Assembly: GCF_020171785.1 (NCBI RefSeq)
Contig: NZ_JAIVAE010000002.1
Location: 124,001 to 188,000, forward strand
Source of the DNA: Guptibacillus hwajinpoensis
GTDB taxonomy: Bacteria; Bacillota; Bacilli; Bacillales; Guptibacillaceae
Reading direction: 5' to 3'
DNA: 64,000 nucleotides
The position numbers were made by a program, and so were the translations under genes. Numbering within the stretch: the first letter of the stretch is position 1; the number at the start of each line of letters is the position of its first letter. Below the pieces are notes generated by a model. The model did not search any database, had not been told where the DNA came from, and saw only the letters and a program-made list of their open reading frames with translations. Of the stretch, positions 46,257-54,181 are shown piece after piece.

Positions 46257-49124
46257 GTGAAAAGCTTGAGAACATTTTCAGTTAAGGTCTCGCACAAAGA
46301 AAACCTGCGCGAATATATGGTGAATCACTCGGAATTGTTTCAGGCGCATGCCGTCTTCGTTCAACTATATAGCTTTTCGCATAACAAAGAGCGTGCGGCT
46401 GGTGTTGCACAGACGATAACGACTTTCATACCTCATGCCGTGCTAATTGGGACGACCGCGGAAGCCGCATTTTATGAAAGTAGCTCGGTAACAGAAGGCA
46501 TTCTGGTTTCTTTCACAACGTTTGACCATGCAAAAGTGAAACCATTTGTCATTGAAAGTTCCACTTTCTCTAAACCGTTTGAAGGGGATCCAAACGAAGT
46601 TGTTATTTTATTTAATAGTGGAATCGATGATCAAACTGTTTTAGCAATGATGGGAACCACACCATTTATAGGTGGTAAAGCTTCTGGAATGAACAAGGCT
46701 TCTTTCGTTGTAGCAGGTCAGCAAATTCTATCAAATGGGATTGTAGGCGCCCGCATAAGTGGACAGAACCTGCAAACAAAAGTGTATGAAGAAACCTTTT
46801 GGAAACCAGCAGGACGATCGTTCGAGGTTACAAAAGCGCTTGGCTCCCGTCTTTTTGAAATAGAAGGTCTTTCTTCACTAGCATTCTATGAGAAGTATTT
46901 AGGGTATGATATGGCGAAACGGCTACCTGAGTCGTCCGCGCATGTGCCTTTGCTTCACTTACTAAATGGAAAAGAAACGCCAATTTCCGTTTTAAAAAAA
47001 CACCGAGATGGTTCTGTGACGATTAACGCGTTTCTTGCTAAAGGATCGAGGTTACAGTTTTCTTATGGAGACGCCACGCAAATGGCTCACTCTTATGAAA
47101 GAATTCAAAAACTCGCTGAAATGGATGGCATAGGAAGTCTTTTTTCTTTCTCATCTGCTTCACTTCCGAAGCTTTTTGCAAACGGGTTTGTTCGTTATTT
47201 TGATAGTCTAGAGGAACTTTGCACACATACATCAGTTTTACTTGAATCTGAATATTACTCAAATGGCACTGATTTTCACTACGAAGAAAACAGGATGGTC
47301 TTTGCGCACTTCAACGAAAAAGATGTCGAACAAAAAGCTGTAAGGCATCTACCATTACACAATCAGGAGATGAATGACTTGGATGGTTTAATGGCACTAT
47401 CACATTTAATTAAAGCTTCCACAGAAGAGTTAGAGACGTTAAACACCAATCTTCAGCAGTCAGAGCAGCGCTTTAAATCTCTGTTTGAACAAAACCCGAA
47501 TCTTGTCTACTCTGTTGATGTATACGGTAAAATTACGAGTGTCAACCCGGCACTAAAATCGTTACTTGGATATGCTTCTGAAGAAGTGATGAGTAAGCAT
47601 TCCCTTCAGTTTGTCTCTTCCGAAGATGTCCACATGACAAGAGAGAAATTTTATCAAACGTTCCAGGGGATGGCTCAAACGTATGATGCTCATCTTGTTC
47701 ATAAATCCGGAGTCAGCGTGTTATTTACCATTACAAATATCCCGATCATTGTAAATGGAGAAATTACAGGTGCGTACGGAATTGCCAAAAACATTATGAA
47801 TCAGCGAAAGGCTGAAGAGAAAATTGCTCACCTTGCGTATTATGATGTTCTTACAGAGCTACCGAATCGCCTATTGTTTGAGAAATTATTAAATGAATCA
47901 TTAAAGAATGAAGAAGAAAAACTAGCGGTGATGTTCATCGATCTTGATCGGTTTAAGTTAATCAATGATAGCCTTGGTCATCAGCGTGGAGACCAAATTC
48001 TAAAACAAGTAACATCACGTATAAAAGAGGCCATTAAAGATGACGCCGTTCTTGCAAGATTTGGTGGGGACGAATTTACCGTTCTCCTTCCAGGACTTAC
48101 GTGTGAAAAGGATGCGTTAATGCTCGCAAAACGTGTTGTTGATCATCTAAAACAGCCAATTCTCTTTGATGATGTGGAGTACTTTATGACAGTTGGCATC
48201 GGGATTAGTCTGTTTCCACTGGATGGACAGGATTTGGATACGCTCATGAAAAATGCTTATATCGCATTGGATCGAGCCAAACAACAGGGTGCTAACTATA
48301 TTGAGTTTTACACAGATGAAATGACAGATGAAGCTTTTGAACGCTTGGAACTTGAAAGTTACTTAAGAAGAGCGCTTGAGAAAGAAGAGCTCACGTTATT
48401 CTACCAGCCTCAAGTGGACCTTGATGAGAAGAAAATTTATGCTTGTGAAGCTTTGATCCGCTGGAATCATCCGAAGCTAGGTCTCGTTTCTCCAGCTCAA
48501 TTTATACCGCTCGCAGAAGAAACTGGTTTGATTGAAGAAATTGGCATTTGGGTGTTAAATGAAGCGTGCATGCAAACGAGCAGGTGGCAGGCGCTTGGAT
48601 ACGACGATTTATCCATTAGTGTTAACGTATCTGGTCGGCAGTTCCAGAGTGAGCGGTTCGTTGAATCCGTTAGAGAAGCTTTAAGAGCTTCAGGACTCTC
48701 GCCTCATTCGTTACATCTAGAAGTAACGGAGAGCACAACGCTTGTCAATACCGATTACAGTATTTCGATGTTAAATGAATTACGAGGAATGGGAATTAAA
48801 GTATCGATCGATGATTTTGGTACTGGTTACTCATCTCTTAGTTATTTAAAAGATTTTCCGCTTGATATCCTTAAAATAGATCAATCCTTTATTCGAAACC
48901 TTCAAGAAAATAACGCAGATGCAGCGATCGTAAAAGCTGTCATCACGATGTGCGAAGGGTTGAATTTATCAATCGTGGCAGAAGGAATTGAAACGAAAGA
49001 GCAGGGAGACATAATTCGAAGTTTCGGCTGTAATTTTGCTCAAGGATTTTTCTATAGTAAACCTTTGAATAAAGATCGTTTTGAAAAGCTTCTTCTATCA
49101 AAGCGATTTCCGCTAGCAACGTAA
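46257..49124 (+). CDS. FIST-PAS-GGDEF-EAL signalling protein
   Basis: 955-aa single-protein c-di-GMP module without membrane segments. FIST_N and FIST_C occupy about residues 30-370 (LIGTTAEAAFY, MGTTPFIGGKASG). A PAS domain follows (FKSLFEQNPNLVYSVDVYG, about 405-525), then GGDEF with intact catalytic ARFGGDEFTVLLPG, then EAL with intact ACEALIRWNHP and SIDDFGTGYSSL. Both cyclase and phosphodiesterase motifs look intact. FIST domains are thought to sense small ligands such as amino acids. The start is GTG 46257 after AAGGATGAGG. Monocistronic. Confidence 0.9.
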   Translation: MKSLRTFSVKVSHKENLREYMVNHSELFQAHAVFVQLYSFSHNKERAAGVAQTITTFIPHAVLIGTTAEAAFYESSSVTEGILVSFTTFDHAKVKPFVIESSTFSKPFEGDPNEVVILFNSGIDDQTVLAMMGTTPFIGGKASGMNKASFVVAGQQILSNGIVGARISGQNLQTKVYEETFWKPAGRSFEVTKALGSRLFEIEGLSSLAFYEKYLGYDMAKRLPESSAHVPLLHLLNGKETPISVLKKHRDGSVTINAFLAKGSRLQFSYGDATQMAHSYERIQKLAEMDGIGSLFSFSSASLPKLFANGFVRYFDSLEELCTHTSVLLESEYYSNGTDFHYEENRMVFAHFNEKDVEQKAVRHLPLHNQEMNDLDGLMALSHLIKASTEELETLNTNLQQSEQRFKSLFEQNPNLVYSVDVYGKITSVNPALKSLLGYASEEVMSKHSLQFVSSEDVHMTREKFYQTFQGMAQTYDAHLVHKSGVSVLFTITNIPIIVNGEITGAYGIAKNIMNQRKAEEKIAHLAYYDVLTELPNRLLFEKLLNESLKNEEEKLAVMFIDLDRFKLINDSLGHQRGDQILKQVTSRIKEAIKDDAVLARFGGDEFTVLLPGLTCEKDALMLAKRVVDHLKQPILFDDVEYFMTVGIGISLFPLDGQDLDTLMKNAYIALDRAKQQGANYIEFYTDEMTDEAFERLELESYLRRALEKEELTLFYQPQVDLDEKKIYACEALIRWNHPKLGLVSPAQFIPLAEETGLIEEIGIWVLNEACMQTSRWQALGYDDLSISVNVSGRQFQSERFVESVREALRASGLSPHSLHLEVTESTTLVNTDYSISMLNELRGMGIKVSIDDFGTGYSSLSYLKDFPLDILKIDQSFIRNLQENNADAAIVKAVITMCEGLNLSIVAEGIETKEQGDIIRSFGCNFAQGFFYSKPLNKDRFEKLLLSKRFPLAT

Positions 49125-49128
49125 GGAA

Positions 49129-49158
49129 GATCGGCCCACTGTGGTCGGTCTTTTTTTA
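49129..49158 (+). terminator. Terminator after the FIST-GGDEF-EAL gene
   Basis: GATCGGCC-CACT-GTGGTCGGTC stem and seven T. Confidence 0.7.
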
Positions 49159-49309
49159 TAGGTTATTGCACTTGAAAAATCGGTTTAAGAGGCTCAGCTT
49201 TAAAACGATTGTTCTATTCGCCGCAGGGACTATTCTCGAATGTGCTTCGTCTGTTTCAAGCATCAATTGGAAGGGAATAGAAAAAGTAGCGAAAAAGAGG
49301 TGATGGTAC

Positions 49310-50641
49310 ATGGATTACGATGTGATGATCATAGGTGGGGGCATATCAGGACTTACACTCGCTGTGAAATTAGGACAGTGTAATGTGAAAACGCTATTAA
49401 TTGAAAAAGATAAAAAGAGTGGGTTGATTTATAAAGGAGAACTGCTTCAGCCAAAGAGCCTTGAAGTTCTTGATCGGATTAATGTGTTAGAAGTTGTGAA
49501 AGAGAACGGGTTTCTTTTACCTTCGATCGAGTTTTATGAATATAACCAAACTGAAGATGGTTCGATGGAACAGCTTAGCGCAAATGAATTCCGCTACGAT
49601 GTTATTCCCTCTCCATACAACACGTCACTTATGATTCCACATGAGCGACTAAAAGAACTTTTGTTTGAAGAGGCTTCGAAATATGATTCGGTTGACTATA
49701 TACAACCAGCTAAATTAACGGGTTTTACTGAAGAAGAGCCCGAGAACAGGAAAGCCATTATTCAAACGAAAGATGGAGAGCGTGAAATTCACGCTAACTT
49801 TTATATTGGCGCCGAGGGAAGGGCGTCTCCGACAAGAACGGCAATGGAAGTTGAAATGAAGAATACGAAATACAATCACCATTTTTTAACAGTTTCGTTT
49901 CCCAGACCAGAAACGCTCGATCAGTCAACGATTATTACGACTCAAAATAAATTTGTTGGCCTTTTCCCACTTCCAAACAACGAAGTGAGAAGCGTTCTTT
50001 TAATTAAACCAGGCGAATTTAAGACGATGCGGGAAGAGGGGCTAGAATCGTTCTACCGTGCCTATTGTGAACTCATGCCTGAACTGGAAGGATACGTGCA
50101 ACAGATTGATACGTGGAAAAAGATTCAGCTCATGATTCCGGTCAGACACAATGTTTCACATTACGTGAAGAACAATTTGATTTTGACCGGAGATGCGGCA
50201 CATAGCGTTCACCCTATGGCAGGTGAAGGGATGAACCTGGCGATTCAGGATTCAGATGTGTTAGGAGAACTTCTCTGCTGGATGTTTGAAACGGATCAAA
50301 CGGATTGGAAGCATCTAAAGTGGTATGAAAAAGTAAGAAAGCCGCGAGCAGAATATGTTTCAACATTAAGCCACCAGGCTGCATTGCTTTACTCATTTCC
50401 TTATCGTCCGTGGCAGAAGCTTCGTATAAAGGGAGTGAACCAAACAGAGCATTCCCCGCTCCTTCATTTTAAACAGATGCTGAATACATCGGGGCTGGGG
50501 ATTTGGAAATTCACCTTATTGGATCGTATGAAACAAGCAGGATTCATTCCAGCTTCGATAGGGAATGGGAAATTAAGTAAGTATCCTGAAGAGAAAATGA
50601 TGTTTACAAAAGAAGATGACTATCCGTGGTATCGCAAATGA
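49310..50641 (+). CDS. FAD-dependent monooxygenase (UbiH/PHBH-like)
   Basis: A 443-aa class A flavin monooxygenase. The N-terminal FAD motif is MIIGGGISGLTLAVKLG. The second FAD-binding motif is LTGDAAHSVHPMAGEGMNLA, of the UbiH/PHBH type. The product is unknown; related enzymes hydroxylate aromatic or polyketide substrates with NAD(P)H and oxygen. GAGGTGATG precedes the ATG. It is followed after 16 nt by a methyltransferase, giving a two-gene tailoring operon. Confidence 0.85.
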   Translation: MDYDVMIIGGGISGLTLAVKLGQCNVKTLLIEKDKKSGLIYKGELLQPKSLEVLDRINVLEVVKENGFLLPSIEFYEYNQTEDGSMEQLSANEFRYDVIPSPYNTSLMIPHERLKELLFEEASKYDSVDYIQPAKLTGFTEEEPENRKAIIQTKDGEREIHANFYIGAEGRASPTRTAMEVEMKNTKYNHHFLTVSFPRPETLDQSTIITTQNKFVGLFPLPNNEVRSVLLIKPGEFKTMREEGLESFYRAYCELMPELEGYVQQIDTWKKIQLMIPVRHNVSHYVKNNLILTGDAAHSVHPMAGEGMNLAIQDSDVLGELLCWMFETDQTDWKHLKWYEKVRKPRAEYVSTLSHQAALLYSFPYRPWQKLRIKGVNQTEHSPLLHFKQMLNTSGLGIWKFTLLDRMKQAGFIPASIGNGKLSKYPEEKMMFTKEDDYPWYRK

Positions 50642-50657
50642 GACGGGAGGAAGTAAA

Positions 50658-51653
50658 ATGAAAGAAATAAAAAAAATCTGGCGTGCTCGAAAATGGATGA
50701 AAAGTAATGAGCCCTTTTTATATGCCTGGCACGCTCACGTAGGATATGTACATGATTTATTTGATGAATTCGAATCCGGCTCAACCGTCTCAAGCGTTGC
50801 GACCAAACGAGACATGAATGAACTGCTTCTAACAAGGTGGGCCGATGTTGGTGTGGCAATCGGTCATTTAACAACTGAAAAGAATGGAAACATTCGTTCA
50901 AAGAAACATATGGTAGAGTCTATCTCCAAAAACAGTGACCAGTCTGTTGGCATTTTATTAAAAGAAATGATGGAATTACATATTCCGATTCTGCTTTCTT
51001 ATCCGGATTTACTAAACAAAGATCAGCATGCCTTATATCAGGATGAAGATTATGGTGGAACTGTTGCAGCGACATCAAGCTTTATTGAACGGTTTGCTTT
51101 TCCAAAAATTTATCAAGCTATTAAATCAACAAATGCAACTTCTGTCATTGATTTTGGTGCAGGATATGCAGGTTATTTATCGCGTATTGGGGCGAAGCTT
51201 GAACATATGAAACTTGTTGGAATTGAGAAAAATCGATCGGTTTGTTTGGATGCAGAGGAGAACATCCATTTTCCGTTAAAATCACCGATTAACCTGTATC
51301 CTGATGATATGATGACGTGGAAATGGGACGGGGAGCCATTTGATGTAGCCATGATGAACAATTTACTTTACTATTTTGCCCCTGAGGATCGAGTGAAGCT
51401 GTTTGAGAAAGCCTATGAAGTAACAGGGAGAAATGGTCAGCTTCTCATTATCACTCCAATGCATGAATCCAAGCATGGCCTTGCCTTTTCAGCAGCGTTT
51501 AATAGCTTCATGAGTGCACACGATAATCTTTTTCCGTTGCCGAGTCGCAAGGAAATGGAAGAGCTTGCTGCTGAAACTGGATTTCAATTAAAGCAGGTAA
51601 AACCCGTTGTCAAAGAAGGCGCATGGTACTTCTTGCGTTTTCAAAAAGTGTGA
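50658..51653 (+). CDS. SAM-dependent methyltransferase
   Basis: A 331-aa class I methyltransferase. The SAM-binding motif is IDFGAGYAGYLSRIG about two fifths along the chain, followed by KLVGIEKNRSVCLDAEENI and the post-motif DVAMMNNLLYYF. A roughly 160-residue helical N-terminal region probably forms the substrate pocket or dimer interface. ATG 50658 has GGGAGGAAG 7 nt upstream; a longer frame reaches into the oxidoreductase gene. Substrate unknown; oxygenation then methylation is a plausible pathway with the upstream gene. Confidence 0.85.
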   Translation: MKEIKKIWRARKWMKSNEPFLYAWHAHVGYVHDLFDEFESGSTVSSVATKRDMNELLLTRWADVGVAIGHLTTEKNGNIRSKKHMVESISKNSDQSVGILLKEMMELHIPILLSYPDLLNKDQHALYQDEDYGGTVAATSSFIERFAFPKIYQAIKSTNATSVIDFGAGYAGYLSRIGAKLEHMKLVGIEKNRSVCLDAEENIHFPLKSPINLYPDDMMTWKWDGEPFDVAMMNNLLYYFAPEDRVKLFEKAYEVTGRNGQLLIITPMHESKHGLAFSAAFNSFMSAHDNLFPLPSRKEMEELAAETGFQLKQVKPVVKEGAWYFLRFQKV

Positions 51654-51679
51654 GACCTTTTAAAAGGTCTCTTTTTTTC
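51652..51679 (+). terminator. Terminator after the methyltransferase gene
   Basis: GAGACCTTTTAAAAGGTCTC palindrome plus T-run, overlapping the stop. Confidence 0.8.
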
Positions 51680-51758
51680 GTTGTAACTGAGACATTTTGC
51701 ACGAAACTTAGGCGTATGCATAATGTGAAAAGAGAGCAATGAGGGGAGGAAGATCTTT

Positions 51759-53600
51759 TTGTGTGGGATAACGGGATGGGTGGATTGGAAGAAAAGTCTA
51801 ACAGGCGAAGAGAAAGTCCTCCAGCATATGGCGCAAACTTTATCAAAAAGAGGACCTGATGCATCAAACCATTGGGTTGATGGTCATTGTGGATTTGGTC
51901 ATACGCGTTTAGTCGTTGTCGATCCGGCTGGTGGAAGTCAGCCGATGACAAGAAAGCATGGGGAAATCAACTATACCATTTGTTATAACGGTGAGTTATA
52001 CAATACAGAGGATTTACGCAAAGTTCTCCTCGGTAAGGGGTATACTTTCCAATCTCATTCAGATACGGAAGTTCTTTTAACATGCTATGTTGAGTGGGGA
52101 GAGCAGTGCGTGGATCATTTGAATGGTATATTTGCCTTTGCGATTTGGGATGGAGAACGTCTCTTTCTTGCAAGAGACCGACTTGGAGTTAAACCATTAT
52201 TCTATCGTCAAAGTGGAAGTTCGCTTCAATTCGGATCTGAACTTAAAGCGATACTTACGCATCCAGACGTCAAGAAGGAGATCGACCGAGGTGGTTTACA
52301 AGAAATCTTTGGCCTAGGTCCATCTCGTACGCCAGGTCACGGTGTTTTTCGTGGAATCAGTGAGCTCCGGCCGGGATTTGCTATGAAATTTGAACGGAGC
52401 GGAATTCGAATTTGGCGTTATTGGAATGTTGTCAGTACCGAGCACACGGATGACCTTGATACTACGGTGGAAAAGGTTGGCGATCTTTTAAAAGATTCGA
52501 TTAAAAGGCAGCTTGTAGCGGATGTTCCCGTTTGTACGTTTTTATCCGGCGGGGTAGACTCTAGTGCGATTACTTCGGTTGCTGGGCGCGCATTTCAGGA
52601 TGATGGGAAAGGTACGCTTCGCTCTTTTTCCGTAGACTATGTGGATAATGATAAATACTTTAAGAGTAGTGAATTTCAGCCTAATTCAGATGCACCTTGG
52701 ATTAAGAAGGTTTCAGCAGAACTTGCAACAGATCATACGAACTGTGTGATTGACACAGCTCAGCTTGTTCATCATCTAAAAGAAGCGATTGAATGTCGTG
52801 ATCTTCCAGGCATGGCTGACGTCGATTCATCTTTGCTATGGTTCTCAAAGGAAATCAAAAAACACGCAACTGTAGCGCTATCTGGTGAGTGTGCAGATGA
52901 GATCTTTGGTGGTTATCCTTGGTTTCATAAACCAGAGCTATTAGATCAAGAACAGTTCCCATGGATGCGGTCCACTCTTGAAAGACAGGCGATGTTAAAA
53001 GAAGACGTTCGGAATAAGTTGAAATTAGAAGACTACGTGATTGAAAGGTATCGTGAATCGATTCAAGAAACCCCGGCGCTTGATGGCGAAAGTGAAATCG
53101 AAGCAAAAAGAAGAGCCCTCTTTTATTTAAATTTAAATTGGTTTATGACAACGTTACTTGAACGCAAAGATCGTATGAGCATGGGGGCTAGTTTAGAAGT
53201 TAGGGTGCCGTTTTCCGATCATCGCATCATTGAATACGTTTGGAATGTACCGTGGGACATGAAGATGCTTGATGGAAGAGAAAAAGGGCTATTGCGTAAA
53301 GCGATGACTGGAACACTCTCGCATGATGTGCTCTACCGTAAAAAAAGCCCTTATCCTAAAACGTATAACCCGGCTTATACGAAAGCTGTTTCTTCATGGC
53401 TTCAAGATACGCTCAATAATAAGCAGGCGCCACTCCACGAATTAATCGATCAAAAAGTTGTTCAAGAAATTATCGATTCAGAAGGGAAAGCATTTAAAGT
53501 GCCTTGGTTCGGTCAGCTAATGGCGGGGCCACAATTAATTGCTCACCTTGCTCAAATCAATTACTGGATGGAACATCATAACGTGAATTTAGTGGATTAA
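51759..53600 (+). CDS. asnO: Asparagine synthase (glutamine-hydrolysing, AsnO type)
   Basis: A 613-aa two-domain enzyme. The start codon is TTG at 51759 so that Cys follows Met and becomes the N-terminal nucleophile (CGITGWVDW). The glutaminase domain continues with GFGHTRLVVVDP and YNGELYN. The synthetase P-loop is FLSGGVDSSAITS with later SGECADEIFGGYPW and KDRMSMGASLEVRVPFSDHR. It makes asparagine from aspartate, glutamine and ATP, or amidates another carboxylate. In B. subtilis asnO is expressed in sporulation. A terminator follows and the structured repeat array begins 55 nt later. Confidence 0.9.
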   Translation: MCGITGWVDWKKSLTGEEKVLQHMAQTLSKRGPDASNHWVDGHCGFGHTRLVVVDPAGGSQPMTRKHGEINYTICYNGELYNTEDLRKVLLGKGYTFQSHSDTEVLLTCYVEWGEQCVDHLNGIFAFAIWDGERLFLARDRLGVKPLFYRQSGSSLQFGSELKAILTHPDVKKEIDRGGLQEIFGLGPSRTPGHGVFRGISELRPGFAMKFERSGIRIWRYWNVVSTEHTDDLDTTVEKVGDLLKDSIKRQLVADVPVCTFLSGGVDSSAITSVAGRAFQDDGKGTLRSFSVDYVDNDKYFKSSEFQPNSDAPWIKKVSAELATDHTNCVIDTAQLVHHLKEAIECRDLPGMADVDSSLLWFSKEIKKHATVALSGECADEIFGGYPWFHKPELLDQEQFPWMRSTLERQAMLKEDVRNKLKLEDYVIERYRESIQETPALDGESEIEAKRRALFYLNLNWFMTTLLERKDRMSMGASLEVRVPFSDHRIIEYVWNVPWDMKMLDGREKGLLRKAMTGTLSHDVLYRKKSPYPKTYNPAYTKAVSSWLQDTLNNKQAPLHELIDQKVVQEIIDSEGKAFKVPWFGQLMAGPQLIAHLAQINYWMEHHNVNLVD

Positions 53601-53635
53601 GAAAAGGACCGGAGCGATGGGCTCCGGTCCTTTTC
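53601..53635 (+). terminator. Terminator after asnO
   Basis: AAAAGGACCGGAGC-GATGG-GCTCCGGTCCTTTT hairpin with T-run; the array lies immediately downstream. Confidence 0.85.
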
Positions 53636-53700
53636 TATTGGTGTTTATAGTTTAGGGCTCCAAGTGCTTGTTGTTTCTAAACGGGCGCTTCCGCTTTTCG

Positions 53701-53819
53701 TGTCTAGCTGCGCGGGCCAAATCCTCCGGCTGTTTCGCCCTTGCGATTGAGACAAAAAGCGTCTCATTCGAAAGGGCTCCAACATCCTGCGGATTTAGGC
53801 AGGCCCGCTCCGCTTTTCA
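53701..53819. repeat. Structured repeat unit 1
   Basis: Outer stem GCGGGCC/GGCCCGC (53712-53718 with 53802-53808). Second stem AAATCC/GGATTT (53719-53724 with 53791-53796). Apical stem GCCCTT/AAGGGC, CGA/TCG and TGAGAC/GTCTCA around a loop at 53754-53760. Confidence 0.85.
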
Positions 53820-53940
53820 TAGATCCAGCTGCAGTGGGCAGGGTCTCGATCGCTTCACCTTATCAAATGAACACAAAGACCGTGTTCTTTTGATAAGGCT
53901 CCAGCGCTTGTGGACCCTAAACGCCCACTTCCGCTTTTCG
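53820..53940. repeat. Structured repeat unit 2
   Basis: Outer stem GTGGGC/GCCCAC (53834-53839 with 53923-53928). Second stem GGGTC/GACCC (53841-53845 with 53913-53917). Apical stem CCTTATCAAA/TTTGATAAGG and GAACAC/GTGTTC with one U-U mismatch. Confidence 0.85.
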
Positions 53941-54060
53941 TAGATCCAGCTGCGACTCGCAGAAACTGCGATATTTCACTCTTTCACCAGAACACAAAGG
54001 GCGTGTTCTAGTTCAAGAGCTCCAATATCTCCGTTTCTAAACGCTCGGCTCCGCTTTTCG
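53941..54060. repeat. Structured repeat unit 3
   Basis: Second stem AGAAAC/GTTTCT (53961-53966 with 54033-54038). Third stem GATATT/AATATC (53970-53975 with 54024-54029). Apical stem CTCTT/AAGAG and AGAACAC/GTGTTCT. The outer stem is short (CGA/TCG). Confidence 0.8.
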
Positions 54061-54180
54061 TGTCTAGCTGCAGCACCCAGACACTCGGTCACTTCACCTT
54101 TTCATCCGAACACAAAAACCGTGTTCAAATGAAAAGGCTCCAGTGCCTGCCGTGTCTAAACGGGCGCTTTCGCTTTTCGT
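54061..54180. repeat. Structured repeat unit 4
   Basis: Outer stem GCACCC/GGGCGC (one mismatch). Second stem AGACAC/GTGTCT (54079-54084 with 54152-54157). Third stem GG-CACT/AGTG-CC. Apical stem CCTTTTCAT/ATGAAAAGG and GAACAC/GTGTTC around AAAAACC. Confidence 0.85.
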
Positions 54181-54181
54181 T

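Larger units (their letters stand above)
53655..54180. repeat. Tandem array of about 120-bp structured repeats
   Basis: Four units begin near 53701, 53820, 53941 and 54061, aligned by AGCTGC at 53706, 53827, 53948 and 54066 (121, 121 and 118 bp apart). Before them (53655-53700) is a right half only. Each unit begins TAGMTCCAGCTGC or TGTCTAGCTGC, ends in TCCGCTTTTCG or a variant, and folds into a three-tier long hairpin. The stem sequences differ between units but the pairs are kept. The loop AAARRSC lies at the tip. The array fills the gap between asnO and amtB; its right end touches the amtB stop. No coding potential is supported. Confidence 0.9.

Noticed and set aside
53655-54180. CRISPR array
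   Set aside because: Units are about 120 bp, repeat-like parts are inside hairpin arms, there are no uniform spacers and no cas genes.
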